The position numbers were made by a program, and so were the translations under genes. The notes beneath the pieces are model-generated. The model made no database searches and had not been told where the DNA came from. It saw only the letters and a list, made by a program, of their open reading frames with translations. 64,000 nucleotides of DNA from Actinophytocola sp050699935 (GTDB taxonomy: Bacteria; Actinomycetota; Actinomycetes; Mycobacteriales; Pseudonocardiaceae). Positions 1 to 8,593 of the stretch are shown here, one piece after another (the stretch's first letter is position 1; each line of letters opens with the position of its first letter). The DNA lies in assembly GCF_050699935.1 (NCBI RefSeq), contig NZ_JBOHGB010000021.1, positions 3,338 through 67,337 of the forward strand. Reading direction: 5' to 3'.

Positions 1-21
1 GCCCTCGAAGCTCTCACTCAT
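1..21 (-). CDS. N-terminus of an unidentified minus-strand gene (runs off the left edge)
   Basis: Reading the minus strand, an ATG at 21..19 opens MSESFEG before the window ends. A purine-rich GGGGAGAG stretch lies about 8 bases upstream, a good ribosome binding site, which is why I accept this as a real start. Only seven codons are visible, so no function can be given. It is divergent from msrB. Confidence 0.5.
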
Positions 22-426
22 GACAGTTGCTCTCTCCCCACCGAATCGCGGTGTTTGCAGAACCCGGCTCCCCGGGAGTAGCGCGACGTCCGTGGAGCTC
101 GACGCCGGTTGGTCCAGTCGCACAGTTCGTCGCTAGCGGAGGCACACAGGCGGACGACCCCGAACCTAGCCCCGGCATAACTGGTCGGTCAAGTCCACTA
201 TGAGATCGCCGGGCGCTACCGCGCGTGGCGACGTACCCCAGGTCACATGTGCCGACCGCAGCATCAATGCCAAGCCGCTCCCAGCTATGGTTTCGGACTA
301 AATAGTCCACAGAAGGCAGGATCCGCGGGAATACGACCGGCCCGTGGGGTGTCTGTACATGTGCGTGTCCAGGTGCGTTTCACCTGGTTCCCCAGCTTCG
401 CGCCGCAAGGCCGGGAACGGAGAGCT
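22..426. other. Intergenic region between the left-edge gene and msrB
   Basis: About 400 bases separate the two divergent starts. An open frame runs through to msrB from a GTG/ATG-rich region near 247, but the upstream part encodes a composition unlike MsrB and is probably leader. I see no convincing -35/-10 pair, RNA gene or repeat here; it presumably holds both divergent promoters. Confidence 0.4.
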
Positions 427-900
427 GTGCCCCAGCAGACCCAGTACCACAAGAACCCGGAAGCCGTTTCGCGGCTCGATCCGGAGCAGTACCGCGTGAC
501 CCAGCAGGACGGCACCGAGCGCCCGTTCGTCAACGCCTACTGGGACAACCACGAGCCCGGTATCTACGTCGACGTCGTGTCCGGCGAGCCGCTGTTCGCA
601 TCGGTCGACAAGTACGACAGCAACTCCGGCTGGCCGAGCTTCACGACGCCGATCGCCGAGACGAACGTCGTCGAGCGCGAAGACTCCGGCCACGGGATGA
701 TCCGGACAGAAGCCCGCTCGCTGCACGGGGACAGCCACCTCGGCCACGTCTTCGACGACGGTCCCCCCGACAAGGGTGGACTGCGCTACTGCATCAACTC
801 AGCGTCGTTGCGGTTCATCCACGTCGACGACCTGGAGGACGAAGGGTACGGCGAATACCTCACCCTGTTCACGAGTGACACCGACACCGACGACAAGTAA
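427..900 (+). CDS. msrB: Peptide-methionine (R)-S-oxide reductase MsrB
   Basis: Repairs methionine-R-sulfoxide in oxidised proteins in the cytoplasm. The protein (157 aa from GTG 427) carries the family signature GWPSF and, near the C-terminus, RYCINSASLRF with the catalytic Cys. GTG 427 was chosen because GGAG sits just upstream and the length fits MsrB (about 140-150 aa); the same frame is open back to 247. The Cys-x-x-Cys pairs that bind zinc in many MsrBs are absent, and the resolving Cys found just before GWPSF in some zinc-free forms is Ser here, so this appears to be a single-Cys MsrB. It is followed after 9 bases by msrA, a clear two-gene operon. Confidence 0.93.
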   Translation: MPQQTQYHKNPEAVSRLDPEQYRVTQQDGTERPFVNAYWDNHEPGIYVDVVSGEPLFASVDKYDSNSGWPSFTTPIAETNVVEREDSGHGMIRTEARSLHGDSHLGHVFDDGPPDKGGLRYCINSASLRFIHVDDLEDEGYGEYLTLFTSDTDTDDK

Positions 901-909
901 GGAGACGAC

Positions 910-1416
910 GTGACCACCGAGAAGGCGATCCTCGCCGGCGGCTGCTTCTGGGGCATGGAGGAGCTGTTCCGCCACCAGCCCGGCGTCGTGTCCACGCGCG
1001 TCGGCTACAGCGGCGGCGACGTCCCGAACGCCACCTACCGCAACCACGGCACCCACGCAGAGTCCATCGAGGTCGTCTACGACCCCGAGAAGACCGACTT
1101 CCGCGCGCTGCTCGAGTTCTTCTTCCAGGTGCACGACCCCTCGACGAAGTACCGCCAGGGCAACGACATCGGCACCAGCTACCGGTCGGCGATCTTCTAC
1201 ACCAGCGACGAGCAGAAGCGGGTCGCCGAGGACACGATCGCCGACGTCGACGCCTCGGGCCTGTGGCCCGGCAAGGTCGTCACCGAGGTCACCCCGGCGG
1301 GCGACTTCTGGGAGGCCGAGCCCGAGCACCAGGACTACCTGCAGAAGTACCCCAACGGCTACACCTGCCACTTCCCCCGCTCCGGGTGGAAGCTTCCGAG
1401 GCGGGCGACGGCCTGA
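910..1416 (+). CDS. msrA: Peptide-methionine (S)-S-oxide reductase MsrA
   Basis: Reduces methionine-S-sulfoxide, complementing MsrB. The 168-aa protein begins with the catalytic motif GCFWG at about residue 11 and continues with the MsrA-typical GYSGG and HDP motifs; a second Cys in the C-terminal YTCHF is a candidate resolving residue. The GTG start follows AAGGAGACGAC, and the gene lies 9 bases after msrB. Its 3' end is the border with the decayed accessory region, where the antisense frame of a VWA pseudogene begins. Confidence 0.95.
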   Translation: MTTEKAILAGGCFWGMEELFRHQPGVVSTRVGYSGGDVPNATYRNHGTHAESIEVVYDPEKTDFRALLEFFFQVHDPSTKYRQGNDIGTSYRSAIFYTSDEQKRVAEDTIADVDASGLWPGKVVTEVTPAGDFWEAEPEHQDYLQKYPNGYTCHFPRSGWKLPRRATA

Positions 1417-1499
1417 CACCTCCGGCGCGTGGACCCGGGTCCGCGCGCCGGTCCGGGCCGAGGTGGTCGGCTTGGACGAGGAGTCAGCCAGATGGGTGC

Positions 1500-2251
1500 G
1501 GGCTCTCTTCGGCACCGGTGTCGAGCGAGACGTGGCATCCGATCGGTGCCGGTGGGTTTCTTGAGGCGGTGGACGGTGGCGCCGTCGAGCGGGGTGTCAT
1601 CGTCGTTGACGGTCAGCCAGAGCACTGCGCACCCGGTGGCGAGGAGGCGGTCGAGGCGGGTTTGCGCGTCGCGGCGTTGGTCGGTGCTGTACTTGCCGTC
1701 GGAGACGATCACAACGAGGCGGGCGGCGTTCGGGGTGGACAGGTCGAGCGCGCCGTCGAGGGCGTCGAGGGCGTTGCCGAGTTTGTGGCCGCCGCCGTCG
1801 GCGTGGAACTCGGTCACCCGTGCGGACGCGGTGCCGGGTAGGTGATCGGGCGGACCTCGTAGTTGCAGGTCACGGTCGCGGTGGTCGCGGGCACGGTGGT
1901 GAGGCGGGCGGCGTTGGCCATGATCCACGCCGCTGAGGCGACCGGGCGGGTGAAGTCGGCCATCGACCCGGTCACGTCGCATGCGATCCCGAGCCGCAGT
2001 GGCGGGGTCGGGACGGTGGTGCGGGTGAACGGTTCGGCGGTCGGGATGCGACCGGCGACGAGTTGTGCCTCGCGGGCGAGGGCGCCTCGCATCCGCGACC
2101 GCCCGGGCGGTAGGGGCGCGGTCGCCTTCGTGGCGACCCGGTCACGGGTACCGGCAGTCGACAGTGCCCGGGCGAGCACGCGGGCGGCGGTGCGTTCGGC
2201 GGCGGTCGGTGCCCGGTGACCCGCCGGGGCGGTGGTGCCGCCGCCGAACAC
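1500..2251 (-). pseudogene. VWA-domain protein remnant (5'-truncated and frameshifted)
   Basis: Two minus-strand frames join into one von Willebrand A-like domain. The upstream frame (2251 to about 1840) contains the metal-binding MIDAS motif GIACDVTGSM; the downstream frame resumes with TEFHADGGGHKLGNALDALD and LVVIVSDGKYS, the later strands of the same fold. They are joined if one base is missing in the CCGGG run at 1834..1838. The 5' end stops where the ISL3 element begins (about 2300), so the usual long N-terminal part is gone. The 3' limit is uncertain; the frame runs on to 1359, into the antisense of msrA. VWA proteins of this kind often pair with an AAA ATPase, which is not seen here. 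Confidence 0.65.
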
Positions 2252-2300
2252 CTGGCTTTGTCTGTGAGAAGTGACCGCACTCGGTGGTTGTGTGGTGGTC

Positions 2301-2347
2301 TGTCAGTGGCCAGTGGGAAGTGGCTCTGTCCCACATTCCGTGATTCG
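2301..2347 (+). repeat. Left terminal inverted repeat of the ISL3 element
   Basis: Matches 4630..4675 in inverted orientation with a perfect 16-bp core (2319..2334). It lies just downstream of the transposase stop codon, as expected for an ISL3 left end. Confidence 0.6.
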
Positions 2348-2354
2348 GTGGTCG

Positions 2355-3888
2355 TTAGTCGCTGAGGAGGATGCGGAGTCGGAGCAGGTCGGGTTTGGCT
2401 CGGCCGTACATTTGTCGTTTGATGGCCTTGATTCTGGTGACGTTGCCTTCGACGCCGCCGGAGTTGTAAGGCAGGGTGAGTCCGGCTGTGACGGCGTGCC
2501 AGTCCTTGCGTAGTCCGGTGGCGAAGGCGCGTAGCTCGCGGACGGGGCCGTTTTCGGCTTTGCAGACCCATTCTTCGAGTTTGGCGCCGCCGAGGTGGCA
2601 GAGCATTTTCGCGAAACTGGCGACGAGGTCGCGGGTGGCCGCCAGCTCCGCGCAGCGACCACAGGCGTCTTCCAGTCCGGCGCGGTCGTCGTCGGTGAGG
2701 TTGTCGGGGTTGCGGACGATCCAGCCGACGACGTCGCGCGCCTTCGGCGCTGGTGGTGGCTCTGGTTTGGTGAGCGTGGCACGCAGCTCGGCGGTGTAGC
2801 GGCGCAGGGTGCGGATACTGCCGTGGAACCCGCGGTCGCGGATTTCCTCGAGCAGCTGGTTGGTGCTGGTGCAGCCCTCCTCCCAGCGTTGGCGTAGGTA
2901 GGGCTTGTAGGGCTTCAGGGTGCTGGTGCGCCCGGTCGGGTTCGCGCCGATGAGCTCGTCCGGGCTGGCGGCCTGGGCGTAGCGGCGGACGGTTTTGCGG
3001 TCCAGCCCGAGGGTGTGGCTGATCGTGGTCAGTGACAGGCCTCGGGCGAGTAGCGCGTGAATTTCGGCATGCCGGGCGCGGGTCTGCTCGGCGCGTAGTC
3101 CCTCGACTGCGTCACCGATCGAGGGTGTTGCGATGGACTGAGCCGGGTCGGGTTCGGCGCGCAGGCAGCGGCGATGCCGTCCGACCACGCGTTTCACCGC
3201 GCCGGTGAGGTTGTGCAGCAGGTGCCAGCGGTCGGCGACCTGCACGGCCGCCGGAGCGCCACGGTTGGCGCCCTCGGCATAGCATCCGGCGCGGTCGCGG
3301 CAGATCACCTCAACCCCAGGGTGGGCGTCCAGCCACGTCGCCAGCGAGTCGGCCGACCGATCAGGCAGGACGTCGACCGGCTTACCGGACTCGATGTCGA
3401 TCAGCACTGTGCCGTAGTTGTGCCCGCGCCGCAGGGCGAAGTCGTCCACCCCCAGCACGCGCGGTGTCGACATCTCGGGCTCGGGCAGGTTACGGATCAA
3501 CCGCAGTAACGTCATCCGGCTCACCGCAGCGGCCAGGTGACTGGTCAGCCGTGCGCCAGCACGGCCTCCCAGAGCGAGCGCGACCGCACGCGACGCCGCG
3601 GTGAGCACCGTGCTGCGACGTCCATAACGGACGGTCAATCCCGGGACCTGTTCCGCGAAGGTTTCTTGGCGCACTCGAAGTTGTCGCACAAGAACGACGC
3701 ACCCGCAACTGGACCAGCATTTCCCGGCCGCCGACCGCGGTGTCGGACAACCGCCGCTCATAGCTGCTATGCACCCGACCCGACGCAACCCCACAGCCAG
3801 AACACGAGGCCTCGGCAGCCTGCGTGCTCGCCTCGATCCGCACCGACCGGCCCCTCGCGCACACACCATCGATCCGCACACCAGCCAA
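2355..3888 (-). pseudogene. ISL3-family transposase, disrupted by two frameshifts
   Basis: ISL3 transposases move DNA by a DDE mechanism. The N-terminal zinc-finger-like part (CSGCG, then RVHSSYERRLSD) is in one frame; the body, with TFAEQVPGL, GGRAGARLT, VLGVDDFALRRGHNYGT, VICRDRAGCYAEGA, QVADRWHLLHN and the C-terminal SGGVEGNVTRIKAIKR, is in another. The short link (CDNFECAKK) is in the third frame. Two single-base losses, near 3693 and 3662, restore the family sequence. The gene is otherwise near full length, so decay appears recent, or the two shifts are base-calling errors in short runs. Confidence 0.85.
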
Positions 3889-3992
3889 ATGCGGGAACAG
3901 GACCCCTACCAGACCAAGATCATCGCACTTCGATCATGATCAACTATCTGGGAGGGTCAGCTCCGACTGGCCCGCACTGACAGACTCTGGCC

Positions 3993-4562
3993 ATGAACGA
4001 TGAGGCAGACGGTGACGGCCTGAGAGCGAGCGAACTCGTCCCGGCCACCGGTGGGCAGTGGGATGGGCTGCTGTTCGACAACCCGACGCTCGGCATGATG
4101 CCCTGGTTGAGTTGGAGTTTCACCTTCCTCTTCGCTGACGTGTCACGCGACGACGGGAGCAGCCCTGTGTCGCTGTGCATCGAATGGGTTCCCCTCACAA
4201 CGGCAACCTGGCGCGACATGGCCGGGCAAGCCCTGCGCAACTCGAGGTTTGCCGAACCTGCGGAGGCGAGCGTCTATTTCTTCGAACACCACCGCTATGA
4301 CACAGTCGACCTACAAGTCGTTGAGCAGCACGGCCTGGAGATCCGTGTCGCCGCGACGGTCTCCGGTGACCTGGACGGACTCGGCGTCGACCAGCTCACT
4401 GTCGATCAATGGATGACCTTTGCCGGCATCCATGTGTCGCTCAGCACCGCACGGTCAGCTGAAGCGGCTTCGGCACGACTTAAGGACTTCACCGATGTTA
4501 TCGGCCTGTCCTGCTCCCCGCGCCGTACAGCCGGCAACTTCATGTTTAGCCCAAGCGGCTGA
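3993..4562 (+). CDS. Hypothetical passenger protein inside the ISL3 element
   Basis: A 189-aa protein starting MNDEADGDGLRASELVPATG that I do not recognise. It has no signal peptide or clear membrane segment; the middle alternates short hydrophobic beta-like stretches (LSWSFTFLFADVS, ASVYFFEHHRYDTVDLQV) typical of a small alpha/beta cytoplasmic fold. Its base composition looks less GC-rich than the chromosomal core, consistent with transfer. It is divergent from the transposase and lies between it and the strong right inverted repeat, so it appears to travel with the element. No good ribosome binding site is visible before the ATG. Confidence 0.5.
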   Translation: MNDEADGDGLRASELVPATGGQWDGLLFDNPTLGMMPWLSWSFTFLFADVSRDDGSSPVSLCIEWVPLTTATWRDMAGQALRNSRFAEPAEASVYFFEHHRYDTVDLQVVEQHGLEIRVAATVSGDLDGLGVDQLTVDQWMTFAGIHVSLSTARSAEAASARLKDFTDVIGLSCSPRRTAGNFMFSPSG

Positions 4563-4629
4563 AGCCGGGCCCAAGTGGAGTCCATGGTCACCGACATTGA
4601 TCACCCGACCTCGGTGACCACCACTGCCG

Positions 4630-4675
4630 AAGTCACGAAAAGTGGGACAGAGCCACTCCAGACTGGCCGCTGGCA
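4630..4675 (-). repeat. Right terminal inverted repeat of the ISL3 element
   Basis: Inverted match of 2301..2347, with the perfect 16-bp core at 4642..4657. It is followed immediately by GTGGTC, the same 6-mer that precedes the left end. Confidence 0.6.
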
Positions 4676-4676
4676 G

Positions 4677-7006
4677 TGGTCAGGGTTGGTGGGGCCAGCG
4701 GCTGTCGGCGATACTCCTGCCGGGGAGGCGCACCGGCTGTCGGAGCGCAGGCTGGTGGCGGTCGAGCAGTTGTTCACCGCTGAGCTGGCCTGTGCTCGTC
4801 ATGCCGAGATCGTCGCTGAGCCGTCCGATGTGGTGCGAGAGCACCCGCTGCGTGAGCGGTTGCACGGCCTGTTGATGACCGCGTTGTACCGCGCTGGACG
4901 GCAGGGTGAGGCGCTGGCGGTCTATCGGGAGGTGCGGCGGACGCTGGTCAGAGAGCTGGGGTTGGAGCCGGGGCCGGACCTGCGGGCCTTGGAAGGGCGG
5001 ATCCTGGCCGGTGAGCCGCTCGGTGCGCCGAGTACGGCGGCAACGCCTCTGCCGGCACCGGCTCAGCTTCCAGCCGATGTCTCCGACTTCGTCGGCCGAG
5101 CCGCCGAGTTGTCCAAAGTGGATGGTCTGTTGTGTGCGGGTGATCCGTCGGCTCGTCTGGTCGCGGTCACGGGCGCCGCTGGTGTCGGCAAGACGGCTCT
5201 CGCGGTTCGGTGGGCGCACCGGGTCGCTGGTCGCTTTTCCGGACGGTCAGCTGTATGTGGACCTTCGCGGTTATGGCCCGGACCAGCAGGTGACGCCGGG
5301 CGACGCTCTGGCGGGTTTTCTACGTTCCTTCGGCGTGCTGGGCGCCGCGATCCCTCCAGAGGACGCCGAGCGGGCGGCCATGTTCCGGACATTGGTCGCC
5401 GGCAGGCGAGTGCTGCTGTTGTTGGACAACGCGCGCACCGCGGACCAAGTACGGCCATTGCTGCCTGGATCCGCGTCGTGTTTCGTCGCGATCACCAGCC
5501 GGGACCTCCTGACCGGGCTGGCCGCGCGGGACGGGGTGCGCCGCATTGACCTGGACCGGATGACCCCTGCGGAGGCCGTCAGCCTGTTGGGCCGGTTGAT
5601 CGGCGACCACGCCCACGCCGACCAGGACGCGATCGCGCACCTGATCGAGCGGTGCGCCCGGTTGCCGCTGGCCCTGCGAATCGCCGCGGAGCGGGTCCGC
5701 GAGCGCCGGGGCAGGCGGGGTCGCCGACCTGGTTGCCGAACTCGGTGACGAGCAGGCCCGGCTGGACGCATTTGAGGTCGGGACCGACGCACACACCTCG
5801 GTGCGCGCGGTGTTGTCGTGGTCGTACCAGCAGCTAGAACCTGCCGCCGCCCGGCTGTTTCGGTTGTGCGGCCTGCATCCCGGCCACGATGTGGACGTCT
5901 ACGCGCTCACCGCGTTACTCGGAGCCGACACGCCCCGGACGACTCGCCGCCTGCTCACCACCCTGACCCGTGCACACCTGATCGAGCGGACCGGCACGCA
6001 CCAGGAGAGGTACCAACAGCACGACCTGTTGTGGGGGTACGCGGCCGAACTCGCCGAGTCCACTGACGGCGACGACAGCCGCGCCGCAGCGCTGACCAGG
6101 TTGTTCGACCACTACCGGTACACCGCGTCGCTGGCAGTGGACTCCGTCTATCCCGACGGCGCGGACGCCAGGCCGCGGTTTCCGGAGCCGGCAACACCGG
6201 TGCCGGATGTCCACACCACGAGCAGAGCCGAACACTGGCCGGAGGCAGAACACGCCAACCTGCTCGCCGCAGCCGTCCACGCCGGCAACCACGACTGGCC
6301 GCACTACGCCGGCGACCTCTCGGCCACCCTGTACCGGCACATACGCCGCCGCGCCCGTCATGCCGACACCCACACCCTGCACAGCCAGGCGCTCGCGGTC
6401 GCCCGCACGCTGGGCAACCGCGACAACGAGCAGACCGCACTAGCCGGGCTCGCGCACACCTACCAGCGGACCGGCCGTTACGAGAAGGCAGCCGAGCACT
6501 ACCGGCAGGCTCTGACAGTGGCACGTGAGTGCGAGAACTCGCACGGCGAGCTGACCGCACTCGGCGGCCTGGCCGACAACCTGCTGCTCACCGGCAACTA
6601 CCGACAATCTGCCGAGTATTACCGCCAGGTACTCGCCGTCGCCAGCGAAACCGGCTCCCGGCTCGGCGGACTCAAGGCCATCGCCGGGCTCGGCCACTGC
6701 GACCTGTTGACCGATCGCTACGAGGACGCCGCCGGGCACTACCGGCAGTCGTTGGCCATGGCGCGGGAGATCGGGAACCGCTCCAGCGAGTTGTCCGCCA
6801 TCGTCGGTCTGGGCCGCATCAGCAAGCGGATCGGCCACTACCAGCAGGCAGCGGACTACTACCAGGAAGCACTAGCCGGTGCCCGCGCGACTGGTCACCT
6901 CCTCGCCGAACTGTTCGCGCTGGCCCGCCTTGGCGACGTGTACGCGATGACCGGCCACTACGAGCAGGCGGAGGACAGATCGCGGACACGTCCACCGTCG
7001 GCATGA
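4677..7006 (+). pseudogene. SARP/AfsR-type transcriptional regulator remnant (BTAD - NB-ARC - TPR)
   Basis: Regulators of this kind activate specialised-metabolite clusters. The N-terminal OmpR-like DNA-binding domain and the start of the BTAD are missing, cut at the ISL3 right end. What remains is BTAD (ending LVRELGLEPGPDLRALE), an NB-ARC ATPase with P-loop GAAGVGKT and Walker B RRVLLLLDNA, and at least five TPR repeats (for example TYQRTGRYEKAAEHYRQAL). Two one-base insertions in homopolymers, TTTT at 5235..5238 and GGGG at 5708..5711, break the frame; removing one base at each restores continuous sequence. The third frame stays open from about 5715 to 7006. Confidence 0.8.
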
Positions 7007-7075
7007 CCGGTCATGTCAACCAGATCAATCCACCCGTGATCTGAAAGTCCACTTTGGACACTAGTGGGAGGTGTC

Positions 7076-7411
7076 ATGGGAATCCGGATGTCCTTGCTGC
7101 GCCAGCGAGTTCAGGAGCACGTCGCCCGAAGGATGGCGCTGGCCGAAAGCATCGACGCGGAGCTGTCCGGTCGGCGGTTCGCCGCGGCCTCGGACGGCGG
7201 GTTGGTGGTTGCCGAGGCCGACCACACCGCCCGCCTGGTCAACCTCCGGTTCACCGCAACCGCGTTGACCCGGAGCACGGGCCGTGCGCTGGGCACTCAG
7301 GTCGTGCAGGCAGTCACCCGCGCGCAGGCAGACGCACGCTCGGCGATCGAGAGTGCGGTACGGGCCAAGGCTCGGGAACACCAGATTGCGGTGTCGGAGC
7401 TTGCGCGATGA
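7076..7411 (+). CDS. YbaB/EbfC-like nucleoid-associated protein
   Basis: A 111-aa protein resembling the YbaB/EbfC DNA-binding family: a helical N-terminus (LLRQRVQEHVARRMALAESID), a short beta section (GGLVVAEADHTARLVNLRF) and a C-terminal helix (LGTQVVQAVTRAQADARSAIES). ATG 7076 was chosen because GGGAGG lies 4 bases upstream; the frame is open 4 codons further. It overlaps the next gene by 4 bases (ATGA). In Pseudonocardiales, YbaB-like genes often occur as pairs beside secretion or accessory genes; here both neighbours are remnants. Confidence 0.55.
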   Translation: MGIRMSLLRQRVQEHVARRMALAESIDAELSGRRFAAASDGGLVVAEADHTARLVNLRFTATALTRSTGRALGTQVVQAVTRAQADARSAIESAVRAKAREHQIAVSELAR

Positions 7412-7689
7412 GCCACTCGTACGAATTGCGCCTGTTCGACCACGACGACGTCGGCGACTACCGGGAAGATCGTTTCACGGTACGCAACGAACCGGCCGGC
7501 GACTACTTCGCGGCGGTGCCAGTCGACGCCAGTCTCGGCTGGGTCGGAGTCGACCGGACCGGCACGCTGACCGGCGTGGAACCGGACGGCCCGACGATGG
7601 CGAGAATGCCCCAGGACCGTGTGGCGGGTCTGCTGATCGCCGCCATCAACCAGGCAGAACTCACGGCACGCCGCCACCTGCGACCGTGA
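7408..7689 (+). CDS. Second small YbaB-like protein
   Basis: A 93-aa protein translationally coupled to the previous gene (ATGA overlap at 7408). Its middle and end (VGVDRTGTLTGVEPDG, then RVAGLLIAAINQAELTARRHL) match the YbaB pattern of a beta-strand pair followed by a helix, but it has its own acidic N-terminus (MSHSYELRLFDHDDVGDYRED). The two proteins could form a heteromer, by inference from the overlap only. Function unknown. Confidence 0.5.
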   Translation: MSHSYELRLFDHDDVGDYREDRFTVRNEPAGDYFAAVPVDASLGWVGVDRTGTLTGVEPDGPTMARMPQDRVAGLLIAAINQAELTARRHLRP

Positions 7690-8064
7690 TGATCCCGCGT
7701 CGGCCAGGAAGTTGACCGGTGAACACCCGGCAGGCCGGCCCGTGAACGGGACCGGCTTGCTGTGGAATGTCCCGACGGCACCGGTGCGGAGCCGCAGTGG
7801 CGCGAGGACCGGATCGACGCGCTGTTGTGGCGGTCCGCCTGGACCTCCTCGGCCAATCGTTGCTTGGCTTCGTTGGCCAACTCGGCAGCGTGTCGATGCT
7901 TCCCTTGGGCTGAGGACGGCTCTTGCCGTCCTGCGGGCGCGAACGCGCCCGCAGCCCCGATCTTGTTCCCCCATAGATCGAGAGTAACCCCGGGTGATGT
8001 CACGGGCCCATGTCATGCGATCCCATCAAGATCGCTGACAGAGAGCGTTAGACCAGGTCAAAGG
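7690..8064. other. Non-coding or eroded stretch with twin hairpins
   Basis: No convincing gene. The clearest structure is a pair of adjacent hairpins: GGACGGC/GCCGTCC (7914..7931, loop TCTT) and an 11-bp perfect stem (7931..7941 with 7944..7954). The minus strand contains a short helical-looking fragment (AAELANEAKQRLAEEV) that may be the tail of a lost gene, but I cannot identify it. Confidence 0.4.
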
Positions 8065-8112
8065 GGGCGCCCTTGGCAGGATTCGAACCTGCGACACCTG
8101 CCTCCGGAGGGC
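8065..8112 (+). repeat. att-like direct repeat (attL), copy of the tRNA-Arg 3' part
   Basis: Identical over 48 bp to 9200..9247. It lacks the tRNA 5' part, so it is not a tRNA gene; the sequence beyond 8112 diverges completely from the tRNA. Confidence 0.8.
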
Positions 8113-8181
8113 TACACCGGCACAGGGCGCCGCGAGTCTGACCAGCGGTTTTGGTGGTGGCCGGCGCCCGGTGACCCCGGC

Positions 8182-8201
8182 CTTGTTCACGCATTGTCCA
8201 C
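8182..8201 (+). repeat. Short repeat, possible integrase arm site (copy 1)
   Basis: The 20 bases CTTGTTCACGCATTGTCCAC match 9086..9105 at 19 of 20 positions. One copy lies 70 bp inside attL and the other 95 bp inside attR, in the same orientation. Arm-type integrase sites are one explanation. Confidence 0.35.
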
Positions 8202-8302
8202 AGCGTGCTCGACCGGGCATCATGCACGTGAGCGAGGCGACACGGATGGGCATTGTCCACTTGCCCACGTGTCCGTACTCTGTGTGTGGAGAGGAGGCTG
8301 CC

Positions 8303-8593
8303 ATGACAGCAGTGGACGGGTTCCGCCCCATCGCGGAGGTCACCGCCGATGAGCGCGCGAGGATCGCCTTCGGCAAGGCCGGCGTGCACAAGGACGACCG
8401 CTACGCGCTGGCCGTCAACGACGAGGGCGCCATCCTGCTCACGCCGCTGGCGAGCATCCCCAAGCGCGAGCTGCTGGTCTGGGAGAACGAGGACCTGAAG
8501 GCGTCACTGTTCCGCGGCCTGGCCGACGCCGCCGAGGGCAAGATCAAGCGCCTGGACTGGCTGACCGAGGATGAGGAAGACGAAGACGAGTGA
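8303..8593 (+). CDS. Putative antitoxin
   Basis: A 96-aa acidic protein, with an Asp/Glu run at the C-terminus (WLTEDEEDEDE) and a short beta-rich middle (DRYALAVNDEGAILLTPL). A strong ribosome binding site (GGAGAGGAGG) precedes ATG 8303. Its stop overlaps the next start by 4 bases (GTGA), and the partner looks RelE/ParE-like, so I call it the antitoxin. No DNA-binding domain is evident to me. It is the first gene inside the att-bounded cassette. Confidence 0.6.
   Translation: MTAVDGFRPIAEVTADERARIAFGKAGVHKDDRYALAVNDEGAILLTPLASIPKRELLVWENEDLKASLFRGLADAAEGKIKRLDWLTEDEEDEDE

Larger units (their letters stand above)
2301..4675 (-). mobile_element. ISL3-family insertion element with a passenger gene
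   Basis: The element contains an ISL3 transposase (minus strand), an unrelated plus-strand gene, and imperfect inverted ends of about 46 bp. The ends share a perfect 16-bp core (2319..2334 and 4642..4657) read inward as AGTGGCTCTGTCCCAC, and similarity continues on both sides. The 6-mer GTGGTC directly abuts both ends (2295..2300 and 4676..4681), a possible target duplication, though ISL3 elements usually make 8 bp. An alternative right end lies near 3945..3990, which has weaker similarity to the left end and would exclude the passenger gene. Both flanking genes (VWA and SARP) are 5'-truncated at the element. Confidence 0.6.

Noticed and set aside
247..426. Longer N-terminus for MsrB
   Set aside because: The extra 60 residues do not match MsrB, and GTG 427 has a ribosome binding site and gives a normal length.
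3640..3720. Programmed frameshifting to make the ISL3 transposase
   Set aside because: Two separate shifts of the same sign in 30 bases, without a slippery heptamer or downstream structure, fit decay or error better; ISL3 enzymes are normally read in one frame.
4906..5748. A separate gene in the middle of the SARP region
   Set aside because: It is the middle frame of one disrupted regulator; removing a single base at each of two homopolymers joins it to both neighbours.
8065..8112. A second tRNA-Arg gene
   Set aside because: Only the 3' part is present; the D arm and 5' acceptor strand are missing.
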